Of a stretch of 64,000 nucleotides of DNA, positions 12,600 through 25,102 are shown piece after piece; within the stretch, counting starts at the first letter, position 1, and every line of letters begins with the position of its first letter. Source of the stretch: Lathyrus oleraceus. Taxonomy: Eukaryota > Streptophyta > Magnoliopsida > Fabales > Fabaceae. The position numbers were made by a program, and so were the translations under genes. The stretch spans positions 90,392,944 through 90,456,943 of the forward strand of contig NC_066582.1 in assembly GCF_024323335.1 (NCBI RefSeq). The letters are read 5' to 3'. The notes under the pieces are model-generated. The model made no database searches and had not been told where the DNA came from. It worked only from the letters and a program-made list of their open reading frames with translations.

Positions 12600-14870
12600 A
12601 TAAATTGACATGTTGTATATTATTATGGCATTAAAAAAGCAAATAGGTCGTTTTCTCTCTATTTTGGAAATATGGCCGGCAGATCTACCTAATCCATGAA
12701 TTTTGGGTTCAACATTACCCATTTCCTAGTAGCTTATAGCTTGTACCATTTGATTACATAGGATTGATAAACCTTTGCAAATTTGACACATTGTCATTGA
12801 TCCTAAGGCAGTCTTAGTTTGATTAAGAAATATGAGAAAATTTTGGCAATCATGCCAGAGAAGGTCCTTGCTTATTTGTTGTACATGACAGACAGAGTAC
12901 ACATTAGCCAGCTCAATTGCTTTGGCATGAGTGCCTAATTAGGAGACAACTGTGATTAATTTAGTGAAGTTTTTGTATATAATTGCAAAAATACTGTGAT
13001 TGTCGGTCCCCATAGATCGAGCATTTACTTGGGATTTTAAAAATATTATTCTCCAATTTTTGGTTGAGAAGCAAAATAGTTAAGGAAGCAGGTTAGGTTT
13101 GTCCCAGATACATGAGCTGTCCACTTAAAAATAACAATAGATGATAAGGGATGAGATGAGAATGTTGATTGACATTGAATTAACCTTTGCATAAAGAGAT
13201 ATGGTATAATATAGGATGCAACTGCCCCCTCACCATTAAATCCAACTAGAGCTCTAGTTTTATGATATTTATTAGGAGTAACAAAACAAACCTTTGCATA
13301 AAGAGATATGGTATAATATAGGATGCAACTGCCCCCTCACCATTAAATCCAACTAGAGCTCTAGTTTTATGATATTTATTAGGAGTAACAAAACAAATCG
13401 GTGATAGTCGGGAATGTCCGTTTTATCTGTATTTTTTAACATGTCTTTCTGTCTTAAACTTTTACAAATACGGATATTAACAATAATATTTTCAATTTAT
13501 ATCATTTAAGAGTGTAAAACATGCATGTCCGTCTTCCGCTCTGTTCATTTTTTTATGGGACAAGTTAAATTTTAAAATTTGCACCATCAACTATGTCATT
13601 CTTGTCCCAATATGTTTTTATGGGTTTTTATAAGACCGGGGATTAAACAGAAACAAACATTTTTGTTTGCTACAATAATATTATTTGTTGGAGTAGTTAA
13701 AATAAAATATAAAATAAAAACGATCTAAATTAAATTCTCTGCTATGATCTATATCAATCACGACCATTGATTTTTTTAATTTCTTGGTCTTTGATTGGAG
13801 ACACGATGAATTTGAATTTAACTGATTGCTACACAATTTCTTTGTAATATAAATATTATACCTAAGTATAAACATTATTTAGATTGTATATTATCTGATT
13901 TATAAAACTTAAAGACCTAGCGGATGAGATGTTACTTACATTTTAATCACTAACACTTAATCTATTCCTATACACTCTTATAAAGTAAAAGTAGAAACAT
14001 AAGTTTAGGTTTTTGAGGTAAAATGAAATTAGAATGTAGATTTTGTCATTTTGCAAAGCACAAGGGGACATTGCTTAGATGTTAACGCGGTGGGACAAAG
14101 CATTAACGAACAGAGGGCTATGGTACTATAGAATCAATAAATTACATTACTTCACGGATTGCTAGGCCTATTATTAAGAAAGAAGCAATATATAAATAAA
14201 AGTAGAATGAAAATTATAATAGAGTACATTAGTACGTTAAACATTGGGTTTTTGTTTTACGTGATTGATTGGTTTGCTCAATGCATAAGCTACGATTCCC
14301 AGTGTACTTGAATTATCTCATCAACCGCAATACAGTAACAAGACGCATAATGCCAAATAGTATTAATCATAATAAAAATTGTAGTTAAATGCTCCTATGT
14401 TTGTATAATTATCACTTTGATTGAACTTTCTAAAAAAAATATTTACCTCACTAATTCGTTGGATTTTGAACCTCTTTTTTTTTACCCCATAGATCAGGGA
14501 TTTGGCTCTGCCACTGCAAACCCCCCAACAAAAAATTAGGTACTCCTTTTGATAGAAGTATTGTATTTTTTTACCCTCATAATATAATTAGACTAATTAA
14601 CTTACATTTATTCACTCACAAGACTTTTACATTTTCATTTTTCAACTTTTTACTTTCTCAAATTCTCTCACCTATTTAGGATCTGCCAAAATCATCAATC
14701 ATCAAAATGTCATTATTTATTTTGGTAAAAGGCAAAATATTATTACTTATCTTTTCGGTTTCGGCACTGATAGGAAAACTTAAAATCTCCTATCTTCAGG
14801 GAATTGTGAATAGGAACAAGTGTAACTTCTCTTCTAAAAAGACCTATTCAGTTTTATAGCTCCATGGCAG
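12600..14870. other. AT-rich intergenic DNA, no gene seen
   Basis: No domain or long open frame supported. It contains the exact 107 bp duplication at 13182-13395. The rest is AT-rich with scattered stops in all frames. Confidence 0.5.
13182..13395. repeat. Perfect 107 bp tandem duplication
   Basis: Two copies (13182-13288 and 13289-13395), each from AACCTTTGCATAAAG to GGAGTAACAAAACA, identical by eye. This indicates a recent slippage or unequal-exchange event. Confidence 0.9.
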
Positions 14871-14879
14871 GTATGGTGG

Positions 14880-16060
14880 AGCTTGTTTAAAGAAAAGTTA
14901 ATAACATGGTGTTATATATTTTTCACATATATGAATGGCTTGTTAGTTTATTATTTCATGTGGACGAGTGTGTGAGAAATTTTACCTGGTCAAGAGATAT
15001 TGAGAAGAGAAAGTTGATTACTCTACCTTGTCATAACATTTGTAAATCTAGAGAAGTTGGAGGAGTAGGTCTAAGATATCCATAAGAAATATCAATAAAA
15101 TTGTCGTCCTTGCTTTGACTTGGAAATACCTCACCTACTATCAACATTGGGTTATTCGGGTGAGACCTCATACAAAAAGTGGAAGTTGTCACATTAATTA
15201 TCACATTGACTTCTCTATTTGTTAAATATCATTTACATATTATTCATGATAACTCTCAATAACAAATTGGTAATCGGTGACATAATTAATTTCTAGCTTA
15301 ATGAATCTCTAGTGCACATTCTCTAGATTGATCCTCGTGTTAGCCTAAACGTCAAGGTTAGGCATTTCATTCATGATAAGCTTTGGTGTATCTCTCCTAA
15401 TATGATTCAAACTTTCTCTAATTTGAGTAACTTGGTGCACAAGGTTCATATCCCTAAGTATGACAATGATAATTATTTTCTATGGACTCTATCTAAAACT
15501 GATACCCTCATCTTCAAGGATGTTTATCATTATTTTTCTCCTCCTGGGAAAAATCCTTATGTTGAACATATATAGCATTGACACATTCATCCTACAAAAT
15601 CTCTTAGTGTTTTGGAAGCTTTTTTTGGAATATTTTGCCTACTGTTGAAAATATTATGGCAAGAGACTGCAACTTGTCTTAAAAGTGTGATTTGTATGGT
15701 ACTAACTCTGATGCTAGTCATCATATTTTTCTTGATTGTAGGTTTACGAGACAATTATGGCATTGGTTTCGTTCTATATTTCAAATATAAGTCACTTATG
15801 ATATTGATAACATTCTTAATTTGTGTAACAATGGATGATGTTAACAATGTAAAGAAGATGTGCTTGTAGGCATCATTAGTGTCATTAATTATAATTTGTA
15901 TGGTAGGAATCAAGTTTGATTTTGTGATAAGAGGATCAAATTCCAAACAACCTTAAATGATATTTATCCTAATGTTTTTATAATTGGAAATGTCATATGG
16001 GCCTCTACTTTAAGCTCTATACAAGAATTTTAGATCCTAAAAATCTTTTCTTCCAAGTTT
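14880..16060 (+). pseudogene. L1-type LINE, 3' end of ORF2 (RT C-terminus and zf-RVT)
   Basis: Remnant of a non-LTR retrotransposon. Around 14960-15070 the plus strand encodes CVRNFTWSRDIEKRKLITL and CKSREVGGVGLR, matching the 'FLWSG...KRKLV...C.P..EGGLGIRS' segment at the end of plant L1 reverse transcriptases. At about 15690-15780, CDLYGTNSDASHHIFLDC then FTRQLWHWF matches the zf-RVT domain (C..C...E...H.F..C.....W), with its second Cys replaced. About 15460-15600 reads as the intervening FLWTLSKTDTLIFKDVYH segment. Stops and frameshifts are frequent. No poly(A) tail or TSD was located, so it is an old 5'-truncated copy. Confidence 0.7.
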
Positions 16061-16149
16061 TACCCTCTTAAAGCCTGAGTGATCAAAGAAGTGTATTGAC
16101 ACTGTCTTGAGGCCTCTGGACCCTTGTTTTAAAGATTATTGATCTAGGA

Positions 16150-19000
16150 AGATACATATTCTTTTAATGATGACAACTAGCTTTTGATGATAACAATTAG
16201 TTTCTGATGAAAACAACTAAAAGTCAAGCATAAATCGATTAAATATGCAAACTTGATTATTAGGGTTTGATCGACTTGACTCTCTGATGATGTCAACCAA
16301 ATGTGATATAACTCAAGTCTCATCTCAAAGTGAACTCAAGTAAGTATCTACAAGATTGAAGCATCTGACAAGTCTTTAAGTATATGTTTGCCTCGATATG
16401 TCTGAGTGAATAACATTGAAAAGCATAAAGGCTTTCTCGTAAAGTGCATGGCTAATCACAAACACACACACAAAAACAAATTTTCAACCTTATTTTCTCA
16501 ATAAAACACTTTTGAAAATGCCTTGAAGTTGTGCCATATGAGTTAGGAACTATAAGAAAAACTATGGGCAAGTTTTTGCTCTTGCAAATCAATTGGCATT
16601 TATGTCCAATCGACTGAACCATTTAAAAAATATGCCCTAATTGATTAGAACAATGCCTTAATGAATGTTAATGACTAAATATATTTTCTTACCTTTTTAA
16701 ACTTATTAATCGATTAACTTTAGCCTTGCCAATCGATTGGAGCGTATGCCAATCTATTGACTCGTCATTATTGAGCATACAAATTTTTCTTTTTTGTGTC
16801 AACCTCTAGCCTATAGATAAAGGTCCCTTACCATATATTTTCACATCCATAAAAATTGTTTTAATTCATCACTTCTCACTCTCTCTCTAAAAATATTTTT
16901 GTTTATTTCCTCTCACTAAAGTTTAGTTGCACCACTTTCAAGAAATTCATTTTGCAAATAAGAAAATTGTAATTATAGAATGGGAGATTTGTAAGTTCAC
17001 CAAGGAAGTTTTGTTTTTACATGGTTGAACAATTCATCCGTTTAGGGATCATTTGTTTTTACATGGTTGAAAAATTCATTCGTTTAGGGATTATCTCACA
17101 GGTTCTTGGTTAGCCCAATATAAAATTGAGTTTTTGTTCAAGCTCATCCCGGTGTTAAAAGCTTTCTTTGGTTCGAGATCAACCCGGTGGTAAAATCTCA
17201 TAGGTTTTTGACCAACCCGGTATAAAATCAAGTTTCGGTTTGTGAACTCAACCTGATGTTAAAAGTTATCCAAGGTTCATGGTCGTCCCGTGATAAAATC
17301 TTTGTTTGAAACTTGAGTACTAATTTCTCCAAGTTTTTTGTAGAAAAGAGACTAACTGCTTCGATCAATTTTTTGGAAAGAAGACCCGCCGCTTCTATTT
17401 GTGTTTACTGTTTGATTGGAAGTTAGCCACAAACTTTTTTTTTCTTGTATATGTGGGAATTCGAGAGTTCAACCTACTAAAAGCTCTTAATTTTATATCA
17501 TCCTTCAAGAATCAAATATTGGGGATAAAAGTGTGTCTTTTTCTCTTTTGACCAAACCTCTACAATTTCTGGTGTTTTTTGCTCTTCCCTTAACTTTTAC
17601 TTTCTGCACTTTAATTTCTGAATTTTATTTTTCCGCTGGTTATTTTTATATCATTTCTAAAAATGATTTTAAACTTTGATAATAATCAGAAAATTTTTCA
17701 AGCATAAAATTTTCTGAAACACAAAATTCACCCACTCTTGTGTGTGAAGTCACATGTCAAACAAGTGTCATCAAAGTTTGACTCCTATTTAACGACTAAT
17801 CGTCTCAGGAGGAAGATGTCAGTAGTGGATATACCCAGTTTCCTTTGGACCAAAGAAGGTAGGAAATTTGAAATAGATTTCAAAATCAAGAGTTTTATAG
17901 TAATGTCTCTATATGACAGTAACTTCTTTTATGTTCATAATTGAAAAATAGGCAAGGAAATGTGGGATGCTCTTGAAATCATATATGAAGTTTCTCAAAG
18001 TATCAAGCGATAGGAGATGAACACACGAGGCGAAAAAGATGAAGATACCACCTTTCAATATTTTCAAAGGTTAGAAATATTAAAAATTATATAAGAAAAT
18101 TTGTCACTAACTAATGCCTAAGAGTTAAGAATTGGAAGTTTAATCCAATCCTTAAATCAAAATATGGGAGCCTTTATGAATTTCAGGAAAAATCAAGAAG
18201 TAAGGAATCAATTACATAAAGATGAAGGAGCAAACTCAAAAATTGAAGAATCATCAACTTCAAAATCCTATCAAAGAACTCCAATAGTTTCCTTCAAAAT
18301 AACATACTCGGTAGTTAAACGATCTTTGGAAAATTCAAGATTGAATGAAGGAAACTCGTGTATAAGAAATTGTGAAGAAGAAGTGTCTTCAAGTGGAATC
18401 TTTGAAAGACAAAAAGGAAGAGGGACATAAACCTCTGGGAGAAACATAAAATATCCTTTTTCAAACAAATAATATGAAGTTTGCTTAAAGTAATCCTACA
18501 AGAAAGATAATGTTAAGGTAACTAAGTCATCTTACAAGAAATTGTTTATAATGAGCTCTGAGTTGGTCGAAGAGAATGATAAACTTTAAAAAAATGCAAA
18601 CCGGATCTTAAAGAATATTTAAGATCTCTTGAGGAATTTTGTAAATCATTTGACAGAGAAATAACTAAAATTAGAAACTCAAGAGAAACTTGTGAGACTT
18701 ATGTCTCTCTGGAAAAAAAAGTAAGTTATTTGCATGAAACCTAGGCAAGTTTACTCAAGGGAAAGAAAAACACAACTTGATCCTATCAACTCATAGACCT
18801 TCCTTAAATAAAATAAACTAGGATTAAAAAAGGGTATAAAACCTAATAAAGGTATAGAGATAAGAAACTTCCATTTTATAAATGTACACACTACAAAAGA
18901 ATTGGCCCTTTAGAGCCTTTCTAGAAGAACTAATGCACCTGGACCCAAGAAAATCTGGGTACAAAAGGTGAAACCCTGGTTTTTTGCAGGTATGCTTTGC
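16150..19000 (+). mobile_element. Ty1/copia retrotransposon remnant (LTR plus gag)
   Basis: Plus-oriented copia fragment. About 16150-17700 is LTR-like. It opens with repeated TGATGA(C/T)AACAA(C/T)TAG phrases and contains near-palindromes CCAATCGATTGG and variants (16590-16760) and repeated 'AACCCGGT..TAAAATC' segments (17130-17300). It is followed by a decayed gag (separate entry). A 45 bp duplication (ACATGGTTGAA..ATTCAT) lies at about 17009-17100. No clean primer-binding site, TSD or pol remains. Confidence 0.55.
17738..18990 (+). pseudogene. Decayed copia gag (UBN2-type)
   Basis: Gag would form the particle that packages element RNA. In frame pieces read GKEMWDALEIIYE (about 17953-17990), matching the 'A.EMWD.LE..YEG' hallmark of UBN2-type copia gag, then MNTRGEKDEDTTFQYFQR and LRIGSLIQSL. 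Lys/Glu-rich text follows. Near 18940, GPKKIWVQK corresponds to the linker just before protease in SIRE-like elements. At least four stops interrupt the frame. No zinc knuckle is recognisable. Confidence 0.6.
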
Positions 19001-19842
19001 AGCTCAAAGTTTTAACGATTATTAATGGAGATATACAAAGAAAATAATATATAGTACTTTTAAAGTCTATGATCCAAGAAATATACGATGATATCAATGG
19101 CAGTGATTAAAACAGTAGTTTTTGAAGATATTTCAATGTTTGTGATCCTTAGTGATCAGTTAACCTCTTAGTAAGTTGGGTGGATATGTTTGTAATGGAC
19201 ACATCCATCTCATTTTTTATATCAACTCTCACATCCAATAATGTGTAGAGAATGACACACCATAATATGTAGAGAATGACACACCATAATATGTTTCGTA
19301 TTCCCCCTTTAAGGAAATATTTGTTAAGCCTTTTTATAAAAGATAGTACACTATTTTAAGGTTGAAATAATAAAAAAAAACTATGATTAATCCCTTAAAA
19401 TAGTGGATGTAATTTTTCTCATCGCGATAAATTATTTTTACTAACCAAAAAGATGAGTTTCTAAATGTTTTATAAAAAGGATGTGCAACTAAGGTTGAAC
19501 ATGGCTGCAGAAAAGTAATTAAAATCTAGCACAAGCCCCAAAATGCACCAATGAGGATAAACAACGAAAATCCAGTCGATTGGCACATGACACAATTGAT
19601 TGGTAAAGCTCCACGCACATATTTTCAAATTAAATCCAAGCTAAACTTATGATACAAGACAATCAAATCTCAACGTTAATGACGAATGCTCAAAATCCTG
19701 AAAGATTTGATTGACCAATCGATTGGGGTCATTAGCCAATTGATTGACACACCCAATATGGAATGATTTTGCTTTGATTTTGAATCAACACAATCTTCAT
19801 TAATTTCTTACCATAATACACGATAAAATCATCATATGTCAC
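19001..19842. other. Non-coding region with LTR-like motifs
   Basis: No gene. A 24 bp unit (AATATGTAGAGAATGACACACC, with flanking bases) is tandemly repeated at about 19238-19293. From 19570 to 19755 there are several CAATCGATTGG-like palindromes, as in the copia LTR at 16.6 kb, so 19490-19930 may be part of a related LTR. Confidence 0.4.
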
Positions 19843-19854
19843 ACTATAAATAGG
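19843..19854 (+). promoter_or_regulatory. Putative TATA box
   Basis: ACTATAAATAGG is a near-consensus plant TATA box about 78 bp before the ATG of the next open frame, in an LTR-like context. Confidence 0.45.
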
Positions 19855-19931
19855 TATTCATCCTTTACTCTTTTGCATTGCATATTTTCCCTCAAAATCT
19901 TATAGTGTGAGATTATTCTTTCAAAATAATC

Positions 19932-20147
19932 ATGGCTCCCAAAAGGTTAAGCTTTTCAACCAGCCCCTTATGTGACCTTTTCACCACCAAACAACATAAA
20001 GTGAGATTTTTCCAAGAGTTCGTCGACCAATCCCTTGTTAGAATTCACATCCTAGATTATGAAGATTTTAAAGAATACGAATTCTTTAGAACTTTTAAAG
20101 AATGTGAATTCTTTAAAACTTTTGAGCATATTTTATTCACTTCCTAG
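19932..20147 (+). CDS. Short open frame behind a TATA box, 71 aa, unknown
   Basis: Begins MAPKRLSFSTSPLCDLF and ends EHILFTS. The middle (KVRFFQEFVDQSLVRIHILDYEDF) resembles in style the N-termini of some uncharacterised legume retroelement proteins, but I cannot place it in a family. The segment EYEFFRTFKE/ECEFFKTFE is an internal duplication. The ATG is the first after the TATA box, which supports the start. It is probably a truncated element gene. Confidence 0.3.
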   Translation: MAPKRLSFSTSPLCDLFTTKQHKVRFFQEFVDQSLVRIHILDYEDFKEYEFFRTFKECEFFKTFEHILFTS

Positions 20148-20149
20148 CT

Positions 20150-21430
20150 ATTAGCTTCTAACAAAAAGGAAAAGGAAGAGGGAAAATACCAATGTTTGTG
20201 CCCTGGGGAACACGAATCCCGTAATGTGTTTGTGTTGCGTGAAACTTCCTTTGGCCTGTGTATTTTTTTTTCATGAATAAAGTCAATTGGGAGTTCCAAA
20301 AGGGAAGAGAAGGGAAAAGAGTTTATATAAAATGTATCAGGATCTTTATAAAAGATCAATAACACACATAAAGTACTAGTTTGATGGAATAATTGTAGCA
20401 AGGAGAGGAAAGGTTTCCGCGCGTGGCAGAAAAGATGAGAGACATGTTTTCCCTAAGAAAATCATCATTATATGTATTAAATTCTACTCACGTTCGTTTT
20501 CGATTAAATGTGCAAGCTTTCATAACTGTCATGGGTTTTAATATCTCTGGATACATCTAAGTAACGTTTGACGTTCTCAGATGATATTTTGGCTACCCAA
20601 GAGAAACCTAGCAAGGAGGTGATGACTAACCTCTAAATTAAAGGAGTTTCCTTTAGCTGAGGGACTCACCCTCGATTGAGTGACTCACCTCCAAACTAAA
20701 GGAAATTCCTTTAGATGAATGACTCTCCTTCGACAATGTACTCACCTCCAATCTAAAGAAGTTGATTTCAATTGAGGGACTCACCCTTGACTGAGGGACT
20801 AACCCCAACTGAAAGGCTCATACAGTATTAAAGGACGATCACCCCTTGCCACAAATCCTAAGCGAATAATATATGAAGCTTAAAACACTCCTCTCTTCAT
20901 AAAGTCCCTTGTGCTTGAGAGACTGTGTAGTAATATATCTATAAAGGCCCTTCAAAGGGGGAAGCATATGTCCTTCATTAAGAATTTTCCCCGTGAGATG
21001 TCACCAATGCTGTGTCGTTTATGAGAGTTCTCCTTAAGTAATATGTGGTTAATACCATTCGTGTTAACCCTAGCCGTGTGTGCAAGGTCAAACCACGACT
21101 CTTTAAGAAATAGGCCGTCAACAATAACCTTCATTCAAGAAGGAATATTTACCACTTCTTAGGGAATATTTAAACCCTAAGTCCAATAATCTTTATAAAT
21201 ACCTCTTTCCTAACGGGAGAGAGACAAATTATAATTTACACCACATAACGCATAAACACGAAGCCTCTAACCTCACGTGACCTTACCCTCTCTCACCATC
21301 ATAAACACCACCAAATAGAGCTTCTCAAACTCTATCCATAAAAAACTACTAAAGCCTCTAGTGATTCTCACTAGTTTAGGAGCACCACATTCTTGTACTT
21401 TTTGACAAGTACATATCCCTAATAGCATTT
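20150..21430 (+). mobile_element. LTR-like segment with degenerate repeats, unassigned
   Basis: Positions 20600-20830 carry diverged copies of a unit containing GAGGGACTCACC and CTCCAAACTAAAGGA. A TATA-like TTTATAAATACC lies at 21194-21205, followed by a pyrimidine/ACC-rich leader, an arrangement typical of a plant LTR U3/R. No protein, TSD or partner LTR was found. Confidence 0.35.
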
Positions 21431-22057
21431 GTAATATTTTTTTTTCTAAAAATAGATATGGTTTTCTTGAGTATAGATTATTTTAAATATATTTTAGGAG
21501 TACTGCACCTTTTTTCCTTCACCTAGATTTTCTTATTGTTTATTGCTAAATGTTTTCAATAATATATTTGGTTTATTTTATATCAGCTCATACTCGAGTT
21601 TTGGCTTAGTCCCCCTCTTGACTTTTGTTCTTTATTTTCTATGTTTAATAATATTAGAAGATAATTTATTTCTTAAATTGAGTTAAAGGGATTACAACAT
21701 AGTTGAAATGTCTTTGATTATCTTAATTTACTATCTTATTTTGCTTATAGAAAATAATTTTCCTAAATTTTATTTTGTAGGTACCTTTACTCTCCAATCA
21801 AAATTCCTAAACACACTCTCTCAACATTAGTTTATACTCTTTAATTAGCATTGGAATTGAGTCGAGTCGAACTCCCTCAACTTAGCTCGAATAAGTAAGA
21901 ATTGTTTCAACTAAAAACTCGGTTTGATTTCAACATAAATTTTTTCCAGCTCAAACTGGACTCATTATAAATTCACGAACAAATCAATTCAACTAATTAG
22001 GTTCATTTTGTGAGGTTCAGTTCCTTTGTTTCACTTACTTAAATGCAATTTTTTAAA

Positions 22058-22058
<1 letters not shown>

Positions 22059-22143
<85 letters not shown>
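22059..22143. repeat. (TA)n microsatellite, about 84 bp
   Basis: Perfect TA repeat, the second long one in the window. Confidence 0.97.
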
Positions 22144-22145
<2 letters not shown>

Positions 22146-22671
22146 TAAGTTAATATTTTCTTAAAAAGTAGTTGAAAAAAATTAGAAATATATGATTTTT
22201 TAATTTAAAGATATTTTTTATGATGTTGATTCTCTTAGAAGATTTTTTTTTAAATTAAAAGAAATTTATATTTGATTTTTTAAAATTAAAAAAAAATTAG
22301 AAGATTTTTTTTAAATTAGAAAATATATGTTAATTTTTAAATTATGTTTTTAAAAACATTTTTTATATGAGGTTGATTTTAATTATATAATTAGTTATAA
22401 AAATATTTTTCTCACTTGATAATATAAATGATCAATTAAAACATTTAAATTACAAGAAAAAACATGACTATGATTTGGAGTAAATCTTTAAACTTAATCT
22501 TTGAGTTAATATAACTCTTCTTATATATAATTGAGTTGACTCATGAATCTAACGAGTTAAATTATGTAGTGTTAAAGTTCAGTTTAATCTTTTTTTCTCA
22601 CATTCAACTTATTTGTTGATGAACCTAGTTTAACGATTTAATCATCGAAATGAGTTCCAAACTATAAATTT

Positions 22672-23155
22672 AACTTTTATACATCTTTTCCTATCTCACA
22701 AAAATAAATTTATTTTTATTTGTTTCTCTTACAATTGTTTCCTTTAATATTTAAAATTTAAATTATTTAATTTAAACATAAATTAATTTTCATTCTCTAA
22801 TGCATTCACGCACAACCAATACATAAATTTAAAATTTTCATTTTAATCTATTTCGTTTTTATTTTCTATTCTTTTCAACATTACAAGTTAGTAGAAATAA
22901 TTTTTTCATTGTCAACCATATCTTTAACTTTTACACGTCTTTTCCTATATCAAAAAAATAAATAAATTTATATTTATTTCTCTTACAATTGTTTCCTTTA
23001 ATATTTAAAATTTAAATTATTTACTTTAACATCAATTAATTTTGATTCTCTAATGCATTCACTGACAACCAATACATAAATTTAAAATTTTCATTTTAGT
23101 CTATTTTATTTTTGTTTTCTATTCTCTTCAACATTACAAGTTAGTAGAATTTTTT
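22672..23155. repeat. Two-copy tandem duplication of about 254 bp
   Basis: Copies start at 22672 and 22926 with AACTTTTA(T/C)AC. Both contain TCTCTTACAATTGTTTCC, CTCTAATGCATTCAC and CAACATTACAAGTTAGTAGA in order. They are diverged by scattered substitutions and small indels. Confidence 0.8.
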
Positions 23156-23455
23156 TTTTTGTTTATATTAAAAAAATCATGGTTGATTGACAACAACTAC
23201 AATTATTAAAAAAAAATGAAATGAACAATTCTATGAGAATAAGTGGTTGAATGATGGGTTAGTAACAAATATATACACGAATATATTTAATAGTGTTAAC
23301 AATAAAATAATTTTTTTTAACTTTTTTTAAAAGATAAAAATCCAAAGAAGATAGTTGTAATTTATAAAACTTTTATGTATTTTGTAAATGTTCGTTATAT
23401 TTTTCTTTAGTAAAAAAAATAGAATATCTTATAACCCTACCAAAAAACATTATGG

Positions 23456-24026
23456 GGTTTTTTTTTTTACCGAGATAACCCTGTTTTTCGAAAAAATTCC
23501 CAAAATATCCCAGTTTTCAGCAAAATTCCCAATCTACCCCACTTTTAGGAGGAGGCGCCAATTGAATTGGCGACTCCTCTTAAAAATTGCAAGGAGGCGC
23601 TAATTGGATTGGCTAGGGTAGGTGCCCTAGCCAATCCAATTGGCGCCTATGTGTAATTTTTAAGAGGAGTCGCCAATTCAATTGGCTACACCCTAAAAAA
23701 CGTCTCAAATGGAAAAACCTCCAACATGAAAGTTGTAGATCTTTTCAAGACAATGAATTTGGACATATATTTTGTATCATTTGAATTTTTTATGAGAAAG
23801 TTATGGGCAGTTGAAGTTGGACTTCTGAGTTTTTCAACTATTATCTGACCTATAATGTCTTGCATTATCGCATGTGTTTCTTTTAGAAATATGAAATTTT
23901 GTCCAACATAACATTTGAATTAGACATCTCAAATTTTTCAATGCACTTGGTCCCACCTCAAAATAATTAAAAATGAGTGAGTTAGGTCCCTGCGAACTTG
24001 ACCCAAAATTAGGGTTTCTGTCAAAA
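23456..24026 (+). repeat. Left terminal inverted repeat of the Mutator-like element
   Basis: About 570 bp matching the reverse complement of 25516-26082 with roughly 90% identity by eye. It includes the palindrome 23557-23686 and ends at GGGTTTCTGTCAAAA. Confidence 0.85.
23557..23686. repeat. 130 bp palindrome in the left TIR
   Basis: Arms of about 62 bp pair almost completely around a centre CTAGGGTAGGTGCCCTAG. Each arm holds the smaller palindrome GCCAATTGAATTGGC or a close variant. It could extrude as a cruciform in DNA or fold as a long RNA hairpin. Confidence 0.9.
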
Positions 24027-24227
24027 TGACCTATAATGTTTTGAAATGAATGATGAGCTTCCAAGTTTCAAATGGATTTTTGATGAACATGAAAGTTGAG
24101 ATATCTAGGAGAATGGCATATGCGTAAAGTGAACGACCAATGGAACTTCAACCCTTGGTAAACCTTTGCAAGATCAGAGTGTCGCAAGTGGAAGCACCGT
24201 CATGACCATGTCTTAACTGACGCAGTC

Positions 24228-25097
24228 ATGCCAAATGAGGTAAAACCAAGTCGTACTTATATGGCTTGGTACAGATCGGTTGGTTTTCAATTCATCGCCG
24301 ATGATATGTACCTCTACGACCCACGCCAGACAAGTTACACACAAGAAGGATCAACATCTAACCCACAACAACATTCTCAGCCCGGTTTCTCACAACCAAC
24401 TATCCGTCAAACTTTCCGTTCCACAAACACACAAACATACAACCAAAACATGCCATTCACGCAACCCCAATACCAAGAACATACCCCATACCACCACCAA
24501 CAAATGAACCATCAACCTCAGACCGAACATCGCTTCGCCCCCACACCATCACCCTACCAAAGTCGCCTTAGCCAAAACACTAACCGCCTCTCCTCCTACC
24601 GTAGCCAAGAAGCCCAAACATCACAAAACCAAAACATCCCACAACCATATCTCTTCCAAACACCCCAACAACCTTTCCAACCTTTCCTAGACGCATCATT
24701 CACACCCATGTCTCCCTTCAACTGTCCCGGTCGCCCATCCATGAGTCAACCACATCCCAACTTCTCTGGCATGGGTCATGAGCTCAGCTACGCCGCTACA
24801 CCATCATTAAATACTGAAGACTATGCTGACTTGGTTGAATACCTCAACGGATCTTCTCCTGTAAGAGGTAATGACGCTCCTGACCCCTCATATGAACAAA
24901 CATCGGTGCAGAATCGTCAACGTGGGTTAGGGCCAAGGGTTAGGGTAGCTAGGGGATGTGGGACCGGAGGTCGGTTAGGTGATCCCGGTCATCACCATTG
25001 GGATTCTTTCTGTAAACTCCAAATTTTATTAATATCAAGTCGTATTATATCAAATTTGTCTTTGTGTAAACTCCAAACATTAGGTTTCTTTGTCTAA
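24228..25097 (+). pseudogene. 5'-truncated plant mobile domain (PMD / MAIN-like) protein gene
   Basis: Open frame of 289 codons. The first 35 residues (MPNEVKPSRTYMAWYRSVGF..) match the very end of the plant mobile domain, an aminotransferase-like fold shared by MAIN-like proteins and transposons. Coding sense extends upstream (HRHDHVLTDAV) until a stop near 24154, so the catalytic-like core is missing. Residues 40-200 are Gln/Pro/Asn-rich low complexity. About 225-250 (RQRGLGPRVRVARGCGTGG..LGDPGHHH) is the usual basic Gly-rich C-terminus of legume PMD proteins, normally the end; here a run-on tail follows. It sits inside a non-autonomous MULE as the only gene. Confidence 0.7.
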
Positions 25098-25102
25098 ACT
25101 CC

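Larger units (their letters stand above)
21440..23446. other. AT-rich region without a recognised gene
   Basis: Very AT-rich with a (TA)n tract and a 254 bp tandem duplication (separate entries). Around 21850-21990 and 22520-22660, AACTCG/GAGTT-rich phrases hint at a decayed DNA transposon or SINE, but no terminal repeats were confirmed. Confidence 0.4.
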
